Position numbers and translations under genes: made by a program. A DNA stretch of 64,000 nucleotides. It comes from an uncultured Clostridium sp. (GTDB lineage: Bacteria > Bacillota > Clostridia > Lachnospirales > Lachnospiraceae). Under the pieces are notes generated by a model. The model saw nothing but the letters and a program-made list of their open reading frames with translations, was not told the origin of the DNA and did no database searches. Where the stretch lies: assembly GCA_945915475.1 (NCBI GenBank), contig CAMEFI010000005.1, positions 62,001 through 126,000 on the forward strand, given 5' to 3'. Shown here one piece after another: positions 33,104 to 41,830 of the stretch (the stretch's first letter is position 1; each line of letters begins with the position of its first letter).

Positions 33104-33953
33104 AAATCGTTTATTTCCTTATCCTGTATTGTGCGATGAGACAGATGATTATATTGAGGGATTTTTTGATGTTGAAATGATTTCGATGGAATCAATGAAT
33201 AATCTTGAATTGACATTTGAATTTAAATTGGAAAATGATGATTTAGAAAATCTAATTCGAAAGGGGCAAGCGAAATACGTCATACATTTAGAGTGTAGAT
33301 ACACGTCATACCGAAAAGTAATCAAAACCGATTTGAAAGAGATACAATGTAGCATTCCTAAATCAAGAGTAAATAAAGAAATAAATATTGTAGCAATGAT
33401 TGTCGCTACTACAGAAATAGAAGGATATTACAGCTCTCTTCTTAATGAGGACTATTTGGGAGAGGAGATAAATTTCGAACATGCAGCGATTTTAGCATAT
33501 GAGAATATGCCCAAGATTCTTATTTCTAAGAACTATGAAGAATTGGCGGGTAATGAGTCGTTGTTTAGTATAATTCGAGTTGAATATCCAGATCCAGATG
33601 AAGAGCATCCGTTAGATATTGTTTTAAATGATGATAGGATTAAGATTCGAGTTGATGCCAATACGTATGATTCGTATATTAAATTTCAACAATCCTCGGC
33701 GATTGCGATGTCTATGTTTGTTTTACCAGCATTGCTTTTTATGATTGACGCAGTCAGAGAAGATGAAAGTTGTAGTGCATATGAAAGTAAAAACTGGTAT
33801 ATGAAAATGAAACAATATTATAAATCACAAGGAAGAGACTTGGAGAACGAATTAATTGGAGAAGCGAGAAAAAATGCACTTGAATTGGCTCAAGAAATGC
33901 TGAAGAATCCAATAGGAAAAGCTTATAAAGAACTTATGGAAATGGAGGGTTAA
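33093..33953 (+). CDS. unrecognised second component of the GHKL-ATPase operon
   Basis: 286 aa. The N-terminal ~200 residues look beta-rich (LELTFEFKLEN, YVIHLECRYTSYRK, KINIVAMIVATTEI-type strands). The C-terminal ~80 are helical, with a hydrophobic helix SSAIAMSMFVLPALLFMI and a Glu/Lys helix at the end. No signal peptide; the hydrophobic helix could be buried. Start overlaps the ATPase gene and the stop is 2 bases before the next ATG, so the three are made together. No family recognised. Confidence 0.65.
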   Translation: MEIRNRLFPYPVLCDETDDYIEGFFDVEMISMESMNNLELTFEFKLENDDLENLIRKGQAKYVIHLECRYTSYRKVIKTDLKEIQCSIPKSRVNKEINIVAMIVATTEIEGYYSSLLNEDYLGEEINFEHAAILAYENMPKILISKNYEELAGNESLFSIIRVEYPDPDEEHPLDIVLNDDRIKIRVDANTYDSYIKFQQSSAIAMSMFVLPALLFMIDAVREDESCSAYESKNWYMKMKQYYKSQGRDLENELIGEARKNALELAQEMLKNPIGKAYKELMEMEG

Positions 33954-33955
33954 CA

Positions 33956-35086
33956 ATGAAGTTATATTTTATGAAACAGAAAGTTATTGATGATTTGAAA
34001 GAAAATATGCTTACCCTTCATACCAATTATTATAAGTTTAATACTAATGATTGGATAATGGAAAGATATGAATACGATCCTTTTGAGTTTTTTATGGAAG
34101 TGCCAGATTTCGAACTTTCTATGTTAGATAGTAGAAATATAGGTGAAATAGAACTTGAAAATTGTAAAATATTGTATGAACATTTAAAGAGAATTAGCGA
34201 GTCTCAGGCATCTGACGAACGATTGTGGGCAGGATTGTGTAATGGAGTATTCTATCAATATGTAAGAGAACGTTGGAAATATCCAACAATGAGGCAAAAG
34301 AAACCTGAGTTGGATGCGTCAACGGTAGTTTCGAGATTTTTCTTTTCAGGTGGTGGTCGTGCTGGTATATTCAGAAATACTCTAGCAAAATGTTGGTGGG
34401 CAGGACAGTCAACATATGATAGTATGAACCCAAAACATTGGGAAATGTTAGATTCGATTGGTCCAGAAGATTTTGCTACAAAGGTAAGTGATATTTTGTA
34501 TAGTAATACATTTGCTGCAAATACAGATATTATGAAAGGGATATGTAAAGGATTAAGTTTTTATAGAAAGCAAGGTATTAGTTTGTCTGTGAAAGATCAT
34601 ATAAGACCTACAATGCAATATTTGAATGCATTAGGTGGGTCTATATTACTTGATATGTACACTGAAGATGAAATAGCAAAGGAGGTTATAAATTCTATTG
34701 AACGTGCTCGTACAGGAAAAGAGTCGGCTTTTGTTGTAGAGGAAATGCAGGAAGAACTAGAAGATAATATAATAGATGATGAATCAGATGCTACACAGAT
34801 GGATGAAATAAATATTGACTACCAAGAATATGAAGAATCTCAATATGTTGATGTTGAACCCCTTGATGCACAATCTATTTTGGGTTCTCCTGACAAGGTT
34901 ATTTATGGTTGCAAAGTTATTGTTAAGGAGCTTGTATCAGGGAGATATATGGAACCAGTTATTCCGAAGGAAGAAGGGGTTGGAACATTGTATCCATTAC
35001 CTGAAAAGTTGCTGGGGCATTCTATAGGGGATGTTGTGGCTCATATGGGAAAAAAGTATGAAGTAAAAAAAATAGAATGGGAATAG
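33956..35086 (+). CDS. DUF6339-like protein with GreA/B-like C-terminal domain
   Basis: 376 aa. The first ~250 residues resemble DUF6339: LWAGLCNGVFYQYVRERW (~85-102), then FFSGGGRAGIFRNTLAKCWW. An acidic linker (~260-305) leads to a ~70-residue end that resembles the FKBP-like C-terminal domain of GreA/GreB: VIYGCKVIVKEL, then LYPLPEKLLGHSIGDVVA and KYEVKKIEW. That domain in Gre factors binds RNA polymerase near the secondary channel. I infer that this protein may touch RNA polymerase or mimic that fold. The family calls are from memory. Confidence 0.65.
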   Translation: MKLYFMKQKVIDDLKENMLTLHTNYYKFNTNDWIMERYEYDPFEFFMEVPDFELSMLDSRNIGEIELENCKILYEHLKRISESQASDERLWAGLCNGVFYQYVRERWKYPTMRQKKPELDASTVVSRFFFSGGGRAGIFRNTLAKCWWAGQSTYDSMNPKHWEMLDSIGPEDFATKVSDILYSNTFAANTDIMKGICKGLSFYRKQGISLSVKDHIRPTMQYLNALGGSILLDMYTEDEIAKEVINSIERARTGKESAFVVEEMQEELEDNIIDDESDATQMDEINIDYQEYEESQYVDVEPLDAQSILGSPDKVIYGCKVIVKELVSGRYMEPVIPKEEGVGTLYPLPEKLLGHSIGDVVAHMGKKYEVKKIEWE

Positions 35087-35148
35087 AAATGCCTTGAAAA
35101 GAGCACAAACAGCAAGTAAAAGCAGTATTTTGAAGGAGAGAAGTAGAT

Positions 35149-35406
35149 ATGAGCGATTATGATTTTAATTGTCCGGAATGTGGTGGAAGTGATGGATATC
35201 ATTTTGATGATTGTGTATATGATGGGACTGATGGTGCATATGGAACTGGAGGTTATCATCGCAGCTTGAAGAATCAATCGACCAGTTCCAGTGGAAAGCT
35301 TTGGCTGTTTTATATCTTTGCACTGATTATTGGGTATGGAATTAATGAGTTGCTTGGTACGATTTTGTTGATTGGGTGGATTATCTATATTGCTGTGAAC
35401 AAATAA
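35149..35406 (+). CDS. small zinc-ribbon membrane protein
   Basis: 85 aa. CPECGGSDGYHFDDC near the start resembles one half of a zinc knuckle. A membrane region (LWLFYIFALIIGYGINELLGTI, ~51-80) spans once or twice. GGAGAG precedes the ATG. It sits between the GHKL operon and the ADP-ribosylglycohydrolase gene, transcribed with either. Function unknown. Confidence 0.55.
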   Translation: MSDYDFNCPECGGSDGYHFDDCVYDGTDGAYGTGGYHRSLKNQSTSSSGKLWLFYIFALIIGYGINELLGTILLIGWIIYIAVNK

Positions 35407-35456
35407 GGAAAAAATGTAATGATTTCCTGCGAATTAAAAGATTAGGGGTGAAATTT

Positions 35457-36404
35457 ATGGGGAATATTTGGCAGAACGGAATGTATGGACTAATCGTTGG
35501 GGATGCGCTTGGAGTACCCGTAGAATTTACTTCAAGACAGGAGAGGAAAGTTGATCCTGTGACAGGCATGCGAGAATATGGAACGCATGAACAACCAAAG
35601 GGAACCTGGTCAGATGACAGTAGTATGGCAATTGCTACAATGGATAGCATAAAGACACTTGGGGAAATCGATTACAAAGATATCATGGAGCGATTTTCTG
35701 AATGGTGCTTGTATGGAGATTATACACCGTTTGGCGAGGTTTTTGATATGGGGATTTCTACCTCAAGGGCTATTATGAATTATGGAAAAGGTGTGAAACC
35801 AACGGAATGCGGGGGGCTTACGGAATGGGACAATGGAAATGGTTCTCTGATGAGAATATTGCCGGTTTGTCTGTATTTATATGAGAGGCAGAAACGGATT
35901 AGTACCTCAGAGAATGAAAGCATATATGCAATTCATTGTGCATCGGCATTGACACATGCACATTTGCGAAGTCAACTGGCCTGTGGAATGTACTATTTTA
36001 TGGTGAAGGCAATTTTGGAAAGTGATGATGTACTTATCCGCCGTCTGCAACTTGGAATGGACAATGCTTGGAATTATTATCGTCAGGATAGGCAGAATTA
36101 TGCGGAAATGGAAAAATATGTCAGATTGACCGACGTGCAGGAGTTTCGGAATACGCCGGAGACAGAGATCAAAAGTAGTGGCTATGTTGTGGATACGTTA
36201 GAGGCGGCTGTTTGGTCCCTCATCAATTCGCAGTCTTACAGTGAGGCAGTGCTGAAGGCGGTAAATCTTGGTTCTGATACCGATACCATTGCTGCAGTGA
36301 CGGGAGGACTTGCCGGCTTGTATTATGGAATGGAGGCAATTCCTGAAGAGTGGGTTGCATCAATTCAGCGAAAGAAATGGATTGATGGTATAATTGTGAA
36401 GTAG
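35457..36404 (+). CDS. ADP-ribosylglycohydrolase (DraG-like)
   Basis: About 315 aa from ATG 35457, preceded by AGGGGTG. Metal and substrate motifs of the family are all present: GLIVGDALGVPVEF near the start, TWSDDSSMAIAT, DNGNGSLMRILP and NLGSDTDTIAAVTGGLAGLYYG near the end. Members remove ADP-ribose from proteins or small molecules with Mg2+. In a defence island it could reverse ADP-ribosylation by a phage or toxin; no ADP-ribosyltransferase gene is visible nearby. Confidence 0.88.
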   Translation: MGNIWQNGMYGLIVGDALGVPVEFTSRQERKVDPVTGMREYGTHEQPKGTWSDDSSMAIATMDSIKTLGEIDYKDIMERFSEWCLYGDYTPFGEVFDMGISTSRAIMNYGKGVKPTECGGLTEWDNGNGSLMRILPVCLYLYERQKRISTSENESIYAIHCASALTHAHLRSQLACGMYYFMVKAILESDDVLIRRLQLGMDNAWNYYRQDRQNYAEMEKYVRLTDVQEFRNTPETEIKSSGYVVDTLEAAVWSLINSQSYSEAVLKAVNLGSDTDTIAAVTGGLAGLYYGMEAIPEEWVASIQRKKWIDGIIVK

Positions 36405-36499
36405 CATATTGTGAAACAGCTAATATGGATTGTTTTTGAAAAATGGTTCATTTCTTGTTCAGTTATAGCATTATACCACCGTAGAACTTCAGAACAACG

Positions 36500-36515
36500 T
36501 TTATGATATCATAAA
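36500..36515. promoter_or_regulatory. perfect 16-bp palindrome
   Basis: TTTATGATATCATAAA in the gap between the glycohydrolase and the relaxase gene. No clear promoter adjoins it. It may be an operator for leftover regulatory DNA. The rest of 36405-36584 shows no gene. Confidence 0.35.
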
Positions 36516-36584
36516 TGATAGAAATGTCTAGTCCAAGTGAGAATAGTGCATATAAAAGTTAGGAATGATATATATGTGTATAAT

Positions 36585-36650
36585 CTCTCCCCTGGGAGTT
36601 CGGGCACGGGGAGCCCTTAGAAAATGTTGGCTTGCGAGCAATCGCAAGCC
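36585..36650. repeat. structured repeat plus perfect hairpin at the 3' side of the relaxase gene
   Basis: CTCCCC (36587-36592) pairs with GGGGAG (36608-36613), then CCCTTAGAAAATGT. A perfect 9-bp stem GGCTTGCGA/TCGCAAGCC with GCAA loop (36629-36650) and a T-rich run follow. The first part matches 58268-58310 closely. The 9-bp hairpin may terminate rightward transcription; the position next to the relaxase also allows an oriT-related role. Confidence 0.5.
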
Positions 36651-36685
36651 TTACTTTTTCTTGGCAGGGGGTTCGGAATGGTACC

Positions 36686-38134
36686 CTAAATCTCATCATT
36701 TTTACGCCCAAGATATAAGTCGATTTCCTTCTGATACTCGGAAAGCTCTTTCAAATCCCGCTCATTTTGGCGTCTTAAATCATCCTGTTTTTGGATTCCT
36801 TCCTCAACTTCTTTCAGCCTGTTTTGCATAGTTTTAATTGCCTCTGATGTGATGGAATCAAGGTCAATATTTCGGCGCTCCAAAGCAAAAACGGCATCGT
36901 GAAAGGCATCCAGCTCGGTGTCGTGTTCTTCATAATATTTTTCTTTATCCATAGCTTTGCTTTCATGGATGGAATATATTTTGTAACGCTTATAAGTAAC
37001 GCAGTTTTCAATAAATTCCCGAAGTTCTTCTGCCTCTTTTTTCGATTTTAAAATTTCGCCTGACAAACGATTGTTGTCTGCACGAAGCGAAGAAATTTGT
37101 CCTTTGATATCGGTATAGGAAATACCGTACTTTGTCTTAACTTCATCAGAAATCTGCTGCAGACGCATGGCATTTTGTTTGTTCGTCCAGCGAAGTTTTC
37201 CGATGGAATCCTTTGTAATATTTTGATAATCCTGGTTACGAATCGACTTAATTTTCACCTTTGATTTATCTGATTTTCTCTCTGTGGGCGACATAGATTC
37301 TCGTATAATCCTTGCCTGCTCTTTTCGTTTTTCTTTCTTTTCTTCCTGCGATTTTAGAAAGGCGATATGCCTGCCAATTCGTTTCTTAATGGATTCATCT
37401 CCATAAAACGTGCCAAGGGAATAGCCTCTGTGAAAATTCTTTTCATCATGGAATTTGTACTTGGTTACGGTACCGTATTTTTGGGAAGTACCGGAGCTTA
37501 CTTCAATTCCCTGATTAGAAAGTTTTTTTAGGAAATTATCAAAATCCGTGGCTTCGATAATGGTCTTGTCTATGAGTTTGCGAAGTTTTGTCTTGTTAGA
37601 TCCGGTTGGATTTTTTTTATCAGCCAGCCACTCCTTGTAGGATTTTGATTTTCCTTTTTTCTTATCAATGACAGAAAGACCGTGTTCTTTGCAAATGGCA
37701 TCATTTGTATTTCTGATTTTATGAAGCAGGGATAAGTTATCATCTAGCTTTTTTCCGGACATATCGCGAGCGGCAGCACACATCACAAAATGATTGTGAA
37801 TATGACCTTTGTCAACGTGCGTAGAGCAGACAAAAGCGTATTTGTCATCAAATGTCCTCTTCATAAAATCCATACCAATCTGGTGTGCCTCTTCCGGAGT
37901 AACTTCATCGTTTGGAGCAAAAGATTGAATGAAATGATAGGCTTTTACGACCTGCTCATCCAATACTTTTTGACCATTTCCCATGAGAGCCAAATTGAAA
38001 ACGCCAGGGGCATTTTGTTCGGTGCATCCAACACAGGAAACCAAAAGTTTGTCATTTGTTTTATTCGGATTTGTCACATATTTAATGCAGGCTTTTGGAT
38101 TTGCTTTTACTTTTATGATCTTTGTAATCGCCAT
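36686..38134 (-). CDS. mobA: relaxase/mobilization nuclease (MobA type)
   Basis: 482 aa. The relaxase domain (~1-260) has a candidate Tyr region near the start (ACIKYVTNPNKT) and the metal triad THVDKGHIHNHFVM near 107-120. The C-terminal half is a Lys/Glu-rich coiled coil. MobP-type relaxases nick oriT, stay bound to the 5' end and lead it into the recipient. Transcribed leftward, 16 bases after mobC and opposite to the surrounding cargo. Complete. Confidence 0.88.
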   Translation of the reverse strand: MAITKIIKVKANPKACIKYVTNPNKTNDKLLVSCVGCTEQNAPGVFNLALMGNGQKVLDEQVVKAYHFIQSFAPNDEVTPEEAHQIGMDFMKRTFDDKYAFVCSTHVDKGHIHNHFVMCAAARDMSGKKLDDNLSLLHKIRNTNDAICKEHGLSVIDKKKGKSKSYKEWLADKKNPTGSNKTKLRKLIDKTIIEATDFDNFLKKLSNQGIEVSSGTSQKYGTVTKYKFHDEKNFHRGYSLGTFYGDESIKKRIGRHIAFLKSQEEKKEKRKEQARIIRESMSPTERKSDKSKVKIKSIRNQDYQNITKDSIGKLRWTNKQNAMRLQQISDEVKTKYGISYTDIKGQISSLRADNNRLSGEILKSKKEAEELREFIENCVTYKRYKIYSIHESKAMDKEKYYEEHDTELDAFHDAVFALERRNIDLDSITSEAIKTMQNRLKEVEEGIQKQDDLRRQNERDLKELSEYQKEIDLYLGRKNDEI

Positions 38135-38150
38135 GTAATCACCTTCTTAT

Positions 38151-38528
38151 CTATCCATCTATCCATTCATCCGTCGAAAAGAAGGAGCCAAGCTTTTTTG
38201 TTACTTCTGCCTTTTGACTGATGTTATCACTTAGTATTTTTTCGATTTTCGAAAGCTGCTTTTTCACGTCTTCAAGCTGCAGGGGAGTAATCTCACTTGT
38301 GGCATTTGCAATAGCAGCAATCTGGTTAATGTTGTTACCGACTCTCGCAATTTGCGATGCAACCTCGGATAATCCTTTGTAATCAATCCGGTAGCAAATG
38401 CCGGTGTGAATGTACATACGAATGAGACTTGCGTAAGAAGGACAGTCTAAAAATTTTTGTTGTTCTAGTAGTTTCTGGTATTCCGTTTCGCTTAACCGCA
38501 AATGAATTTCATGTGTTTTATTCGCCAT
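38151..38528 (-). CDS. mobC: MobC-type relaxosome accessory protein
   Basis: About 125 aa from the ATG at 38528 (AAGGAAG upstream on that strand). The N-terminus is ribbon-helix-helix-like (KTHEIHLRLSETEYQKLLEQ) and the MobC signature VGNNINQIAAIAN is at ~70-82. It binds near oriT and helps the relaxase open the strand. It is the first gene of the leftward mob operon, beside the candidate oriT. Confidence 0.85.
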   Translation of the reverse strand: MANKTHEIHLRLSETEYQKLLEQQKFLDCPSYASLIRMYIHTGICYRIDYKGLSEVASQIARVGNNINQIAAIANATSEITPLQLEDVKKQLSKIEKILSDNISQKAEVTKKLGSFFSTDEWIDG

Positions 38529-38559
38529 AATGAATCTTCCTTTCAAAAAATACAGTTAA

Positions 38560-38790
38560 AAAATAGCAGGGGTTTGGGGATGTGCCCCATGCTTCTTGTG
38601 CCATTTGGAAAAAATTGAAAGCAAGCCAAGTGGAAAATCTTTGATTTTTCACGCAGGCGAAGATTTCATTTTTTGAAAAATAGGCGGTTTTGGGACACAA
38701 AACCAATGCTTGCTGTTTTCTAAAATGCACCGGGGTGCATTTTGGTTTTCGCGGGATAGTAAAATAGACCTTACAGAAACAGAGAAAAAG
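38560..38790. other. candidate origin of transfer (oriT) upstream of mobC
   Basis: The gap before mobC is rich in inverted repeats: GGGG-ATGTG-CCCC (38576-38588), GGTTTTG/CAAAACC with 5-base loop (38686-38704) and AAAATGCACC/GGTGCATTTT with GG centre (38722-38743). Short genes in this stretch are not convincing. oriT normally adjoins mobC/mobA, so this is the best place. The nick position is not identified. Confidence 0.5.
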
Positions 38791-39133
38791 AAAAAAAGTC
38801 TATTGTTTCTTCGGGCACACTTTCCCATGGATAACAACAGACTTATATGTATAGGGATATTATAGCGGAATTAATGTGTGAATACAACTGTAAAGTACAC
38901 ATATGTAATAGTAAATGAACTCAATTTATTGTATTTGATAAACATTAAGCTAAATGGCTCAATCTTCCTTTTGTTTGCGACTTATGATAAAATAATCATT
39001 ATGGAATAAAGTGTATATTGTAACGTCAAATTTAAAAATTATATTGGAAGAGAGAAAAGAGAAGGTGCTACTAATATAAATGGCAAAAGCAGATAAAGGT
39101 GTATAGAGTGAGTAATACGAAGGAGGGGAATAC
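38791..39133. other. gene-free stretch before the Qat operon
   Basis: About 340 bases with no supported gene. It is AT-rich and must hold the leftward mob promoter and the rightward Qat promoter. TGATAAAATAAT near 38985 is a possible -10 area without a clear -35. AAGGAGGGG directly precedes the qatA ATG. Confidence 0.4.
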
Positions 39134-41026
39134 ATGTGGAATGATGTAGAAACAACAATAGATTATTTACATTTTTCGGTAATATCGAAAACAATATCTG
39201 AATTAATAATTGAATCGGGTGAAGATCCCATTTCTATAGGGGTGTCAGGAAGTTGGGGATCTGGGAAATCATCTATGGTAAAGATGATTGGAAAAAATCT
39301 AATGGATAGTAATGAAGATAATGATAAGTATGTTTTCATAGAATTCAATGCATGGTTATATCAAGGATATGAGGATGCAAAATCAGCACTTTTGCAAGTT
39401 GTGTCAAAAACGCTTTCTGATGAAATAAAAAAGAGAAAACGTCCAGATACAGATGATATACGTAAAAAGATTAATAAATTTATAAAAAGAATAAATTGGT
39501 TTCAAGTTGCGAAAATGTCAGTGCCCTTGATGGCAGGATTAATTCCTGGGGCTGCACCAGTTGGTGCAATTGCGTCACTTGCAGGTGCGATAAAAGGTAG
39601 TATAGATGATAAGAAACATGTAGAGAAAAATAGTAAAGCAATTGAAGATGCATTAACCGTTTTGACACCGGAACTGGAAGAAATAATGGGCGATGAGATT
39701 TCTGAAACTACAACGAAACAAATAGAAGAGATAAGAAATGAGTTTGAAGATATTCTTAAAGATCTTGATATTGAATTAGTTGTATTGGTGGATGATTTAG
39801 ACCGGTGTCTTCCAGAAACAGCAATTTCTACATTGGAAGCAATGAGATTATTATTGTTTGTGAAAAACACAGCTTTTATTATTGCAGCAGATGAAGAAAT
39901 GATACGGAACGGGGTTAGAGCTCATTTTGGTGATGTAGAACTTTCAGATGGATTGGTTACGAGCTATTTTGATAAGCTTATTCAAGTACCTATTACAGTT
40001 CCGAGATTGGGAGTTCCCGAGATAAAAATATACATGGTGCTGTTATTTTTAGAGTTACAAGTGAGAAAGGGAAACATATCTCAAGACGTATTAGATGAAA
40101 GTCAAAGAAGATTTGAACAAGTGCTCACAAATGCATGGCGTGAAGGAGTAACAAAGGAAAAGATACTTGAACAGTTTAGTGAGAATGATTTAGATATTAT
40201 GAAAGAATACGTATCTATTGCTGATCAATTAGCTGGGATACTTGTTTCTGCAGATTCAATAAAGGGTAATCCACGCTTAATAAAAAGATTTTTGAATGCA
40301 TTGGAAATTCGAAAGAAAATAGCCTCATTAAATGGAATAACAATTGATTCAGGTGTATTAATAAAGATGTTGTTGTTTGAACGATGTGCACCAGTAGGTG
40401 CGTTTGATTATTTGTCAAAGGAAGTAGCAAAGTCTGAGAATGGAAAACCAGAGTTTATAAGAATATTGGAGGATGCATTAGTTGCAGGAGAGGATTATAA
40501 GGAACCTGACATAACCTGGAATAATGAGTTTATTAAAAACTGGATTCTATTAGAGCCACGACTTAGCGAATATGATTTGAGGCCAATATTGTATTTGAGC
40601 AAAGACAAATCGTTATCTTACGCAGCTTATGATGAAATATCAGAGGAAGGGAAAAAAGCACTTGAATCACTAAAACGTATTAAAAATGGTACTATAATAA
40701 AAGATGTGATAAAAAATATAGAATTGCTTGGATCTAGACAGGCTGAATTAATACTGAATCACATGATTAGTCTTGGACGAGGAAATCAGTGGAATGTTGA
40801 TACGCTAGCTGCAGCTATGCATGTTATACACGCATTCCCGGAACTGGGGAATAATCTAGCTGCTGCGTTAGATGAGATTCCGGCAAGTGCAAGAAAGGCT
40901 CCAATGATTCCAATTATAGCAGAAATGGAGTGGGCACAAATATTGCTGCAAAAATGGTCAGAAGATGAAAAAAGCCCTCAATCGGTAAAAAAATCTATCA
41001 CTCAGCATATGAAAAAGGAGAAATAA
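39134..41026 (+). CDS. qatA: QatA: KAP-family P-loop ATPase
   Basis: 630 aa. Walker A GSWGSGKSS at 39-47 and Walker B ELVVLVDDLDRC at ~214-225. A hydrophobic insertion at ~127-155 is typical of KAP NTPases, which often contact the membrane. AFIIAADEEMI and RFLNALEIRKKI are also KAP-like. It is the first gene of a four-gene set identical in order to the QatABCD antiphage system: ATPase, QatB, QueC-like QatC, TatD-like QatD. The mechanism is not settled. Confidence 0.88.
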   Translation: MWNDVETTIDYLHFSVISKTISELIIESGEDPISIGVSGSWGSGKSSMVKMIGKNLMDSNEDNDKYVFIEFNAWLYQGYEDAKSALLQVVSKTLSDEIKKRKRPDTDDIRKKINKFIKRINWFQVAKMSVPLMAGLIPGAAPVGAIASLAGAIKGSIDDKKHVEKNSKAIEDALTVLTPELEEIMGDEISETTTKQIEEIRNEFEDILKDLDIELVVLVDDLDRCLPETAISTLEAMRLLLFVKNTAFIIAADEEMIRNGVRAHFGDVELSDGLVTSYFDKLIQVPITVPRLGVPEIKIYMVLLFLELQVRKGNISQDVLDESQRRFEQVLTNAWREGVTKEKILEQFSENDLDIMKEYVSIADQLAGILVSADSIKGNPRLIKRFLNALEIRKKIASLNGITIDSGVLIKMLLFERCAPVGAFDYLSKEVAKSENGKPEFIRILEDALVAGEDYKEPDITWNNEFIKNWILLEPRLSEYDLRPILYLSKDKSLSYAAYDEISEEGKKALESLKRIKNGTIIKDVIKNIELLGSRQAELILNHMISLGRGNQWNVDTLAAAMHVIHAFPELGNNLAAALDEIPASARKAPMIPIIAEMEWAQILLQKWSEDEKSPQSVKKSITQHMKKEK

Positions 41027-41029
41027 AAT

Positions 41030-41830
41030 ATGGGAACATCTGCATCTAGTAAAGGTCCGGGTGCTGGCGTATCATTAGATCCAGCTTGGCTTGATGATAT
41101 TGATATTCCAAATCAAAATCCATCTCAAGAAGATACACCAGTAGAAAATAGCCCGATAATAGCACCACCGGCGAGGTTTAGCAATGCCAGACGTGGTATG
41201 GGAGAATATGTAAGAACAGGTAGTAAGGAAGCATTAAGAAAATCATTGGGACACTATTCAAAAGTTGGAATGGGAGGTTCGCAAAATCTTGCACGGAGAA
41301 TGAGGACATCTTCTAAAGTTGCTACAGGTTTTGTTAGTGCATTTCGTTCTTTGAGAGAAGAGAGTGATTTTGAATTAGGAAGAGTCATTTCGGATCTAAG
41401 GGAAAGCGGAGCTAATGCGAATCAAATAATTGATACAGTTATTGATTATGTGTGTCCTCAAGGTGGCAGTATAGATGAGATTTCTGTTAGAGATTCGGGA
41501 AGAGCTGCCTTAAGTGAATTTATGGATGTTAATCCTGACGCAGATATTGCAAAGTTGACAGATGATCAGATTTGGAGTTTGACAGGATTGTTCTTAGGAA
41601 ATGAAGTATTTACCAGAGTTCAACTTGATATCGGACAGGCTTTTGAAAAGCAGAATGTTTCATATGTTGAGCGAATTAATCGATTATATGAAATGAGAGA
41701 TTATATACAATCGGAAATATCTACACAATTAAACGCTCTGCGAAATAAAGAAAACCAAGCAATAAATATGGAAAAATTATTTGAGAAAACGATACAAAAC
41801 ACATTTGAAGTTTATGAGGTGGAAGTATGA
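41030..41830 (+). CDS. qatB: QatB: second Qat component
   Basis: 266 aa, soluble. The N-terminus is typical of QatB (MGTSASSKGPGAGVSLDPAW), with a Pro/Asn/Glu linker, then a helical core (FSNARRGMGEYVRTGS, LRKSLGHYSKVG). It starts 3 bases after qatA and overlaps qatC by 4 bases. Biochemical role unknown to me; recent work treats it as the QatC partner or substrate, which I cannot confirm here. Confidence 0.82.
   Translation: MGTSASSKGPGAGVSLDPAWLDDIDIPNQNPSQEDTPVENSPIIAPPARFSNARRGMGEYVRTGSKEALRKSLGHYSKVGMGGSQNLARRMRTSSKVATGFVSAFRSLREESDFELGRVISDLRESGANANQIIDTVIDYVCPQGGSIDEISVRDSGRAALSEFMDVNPDADIAKLTDDQIWSLTGLFLGNEVFTRVQLDIGQAFEKQNVSYVERINRLYEMRDYIQSEISTQLNALRNKENQAINMEKLFEKTIQNTFEVYEVEV

Noticed and set aside
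36565-36831. 88-codon forward frame across the structured repeat and the relaxase 3' end
   Set aside because: Overlaps a well-supported relaxase on the other strand and passes through hairpins.
38518-38837. two short leftward frames in the candidate oriT region
   Set aside because: They run through the inverted repeats, lack ribosome sites and have no recognisable product.
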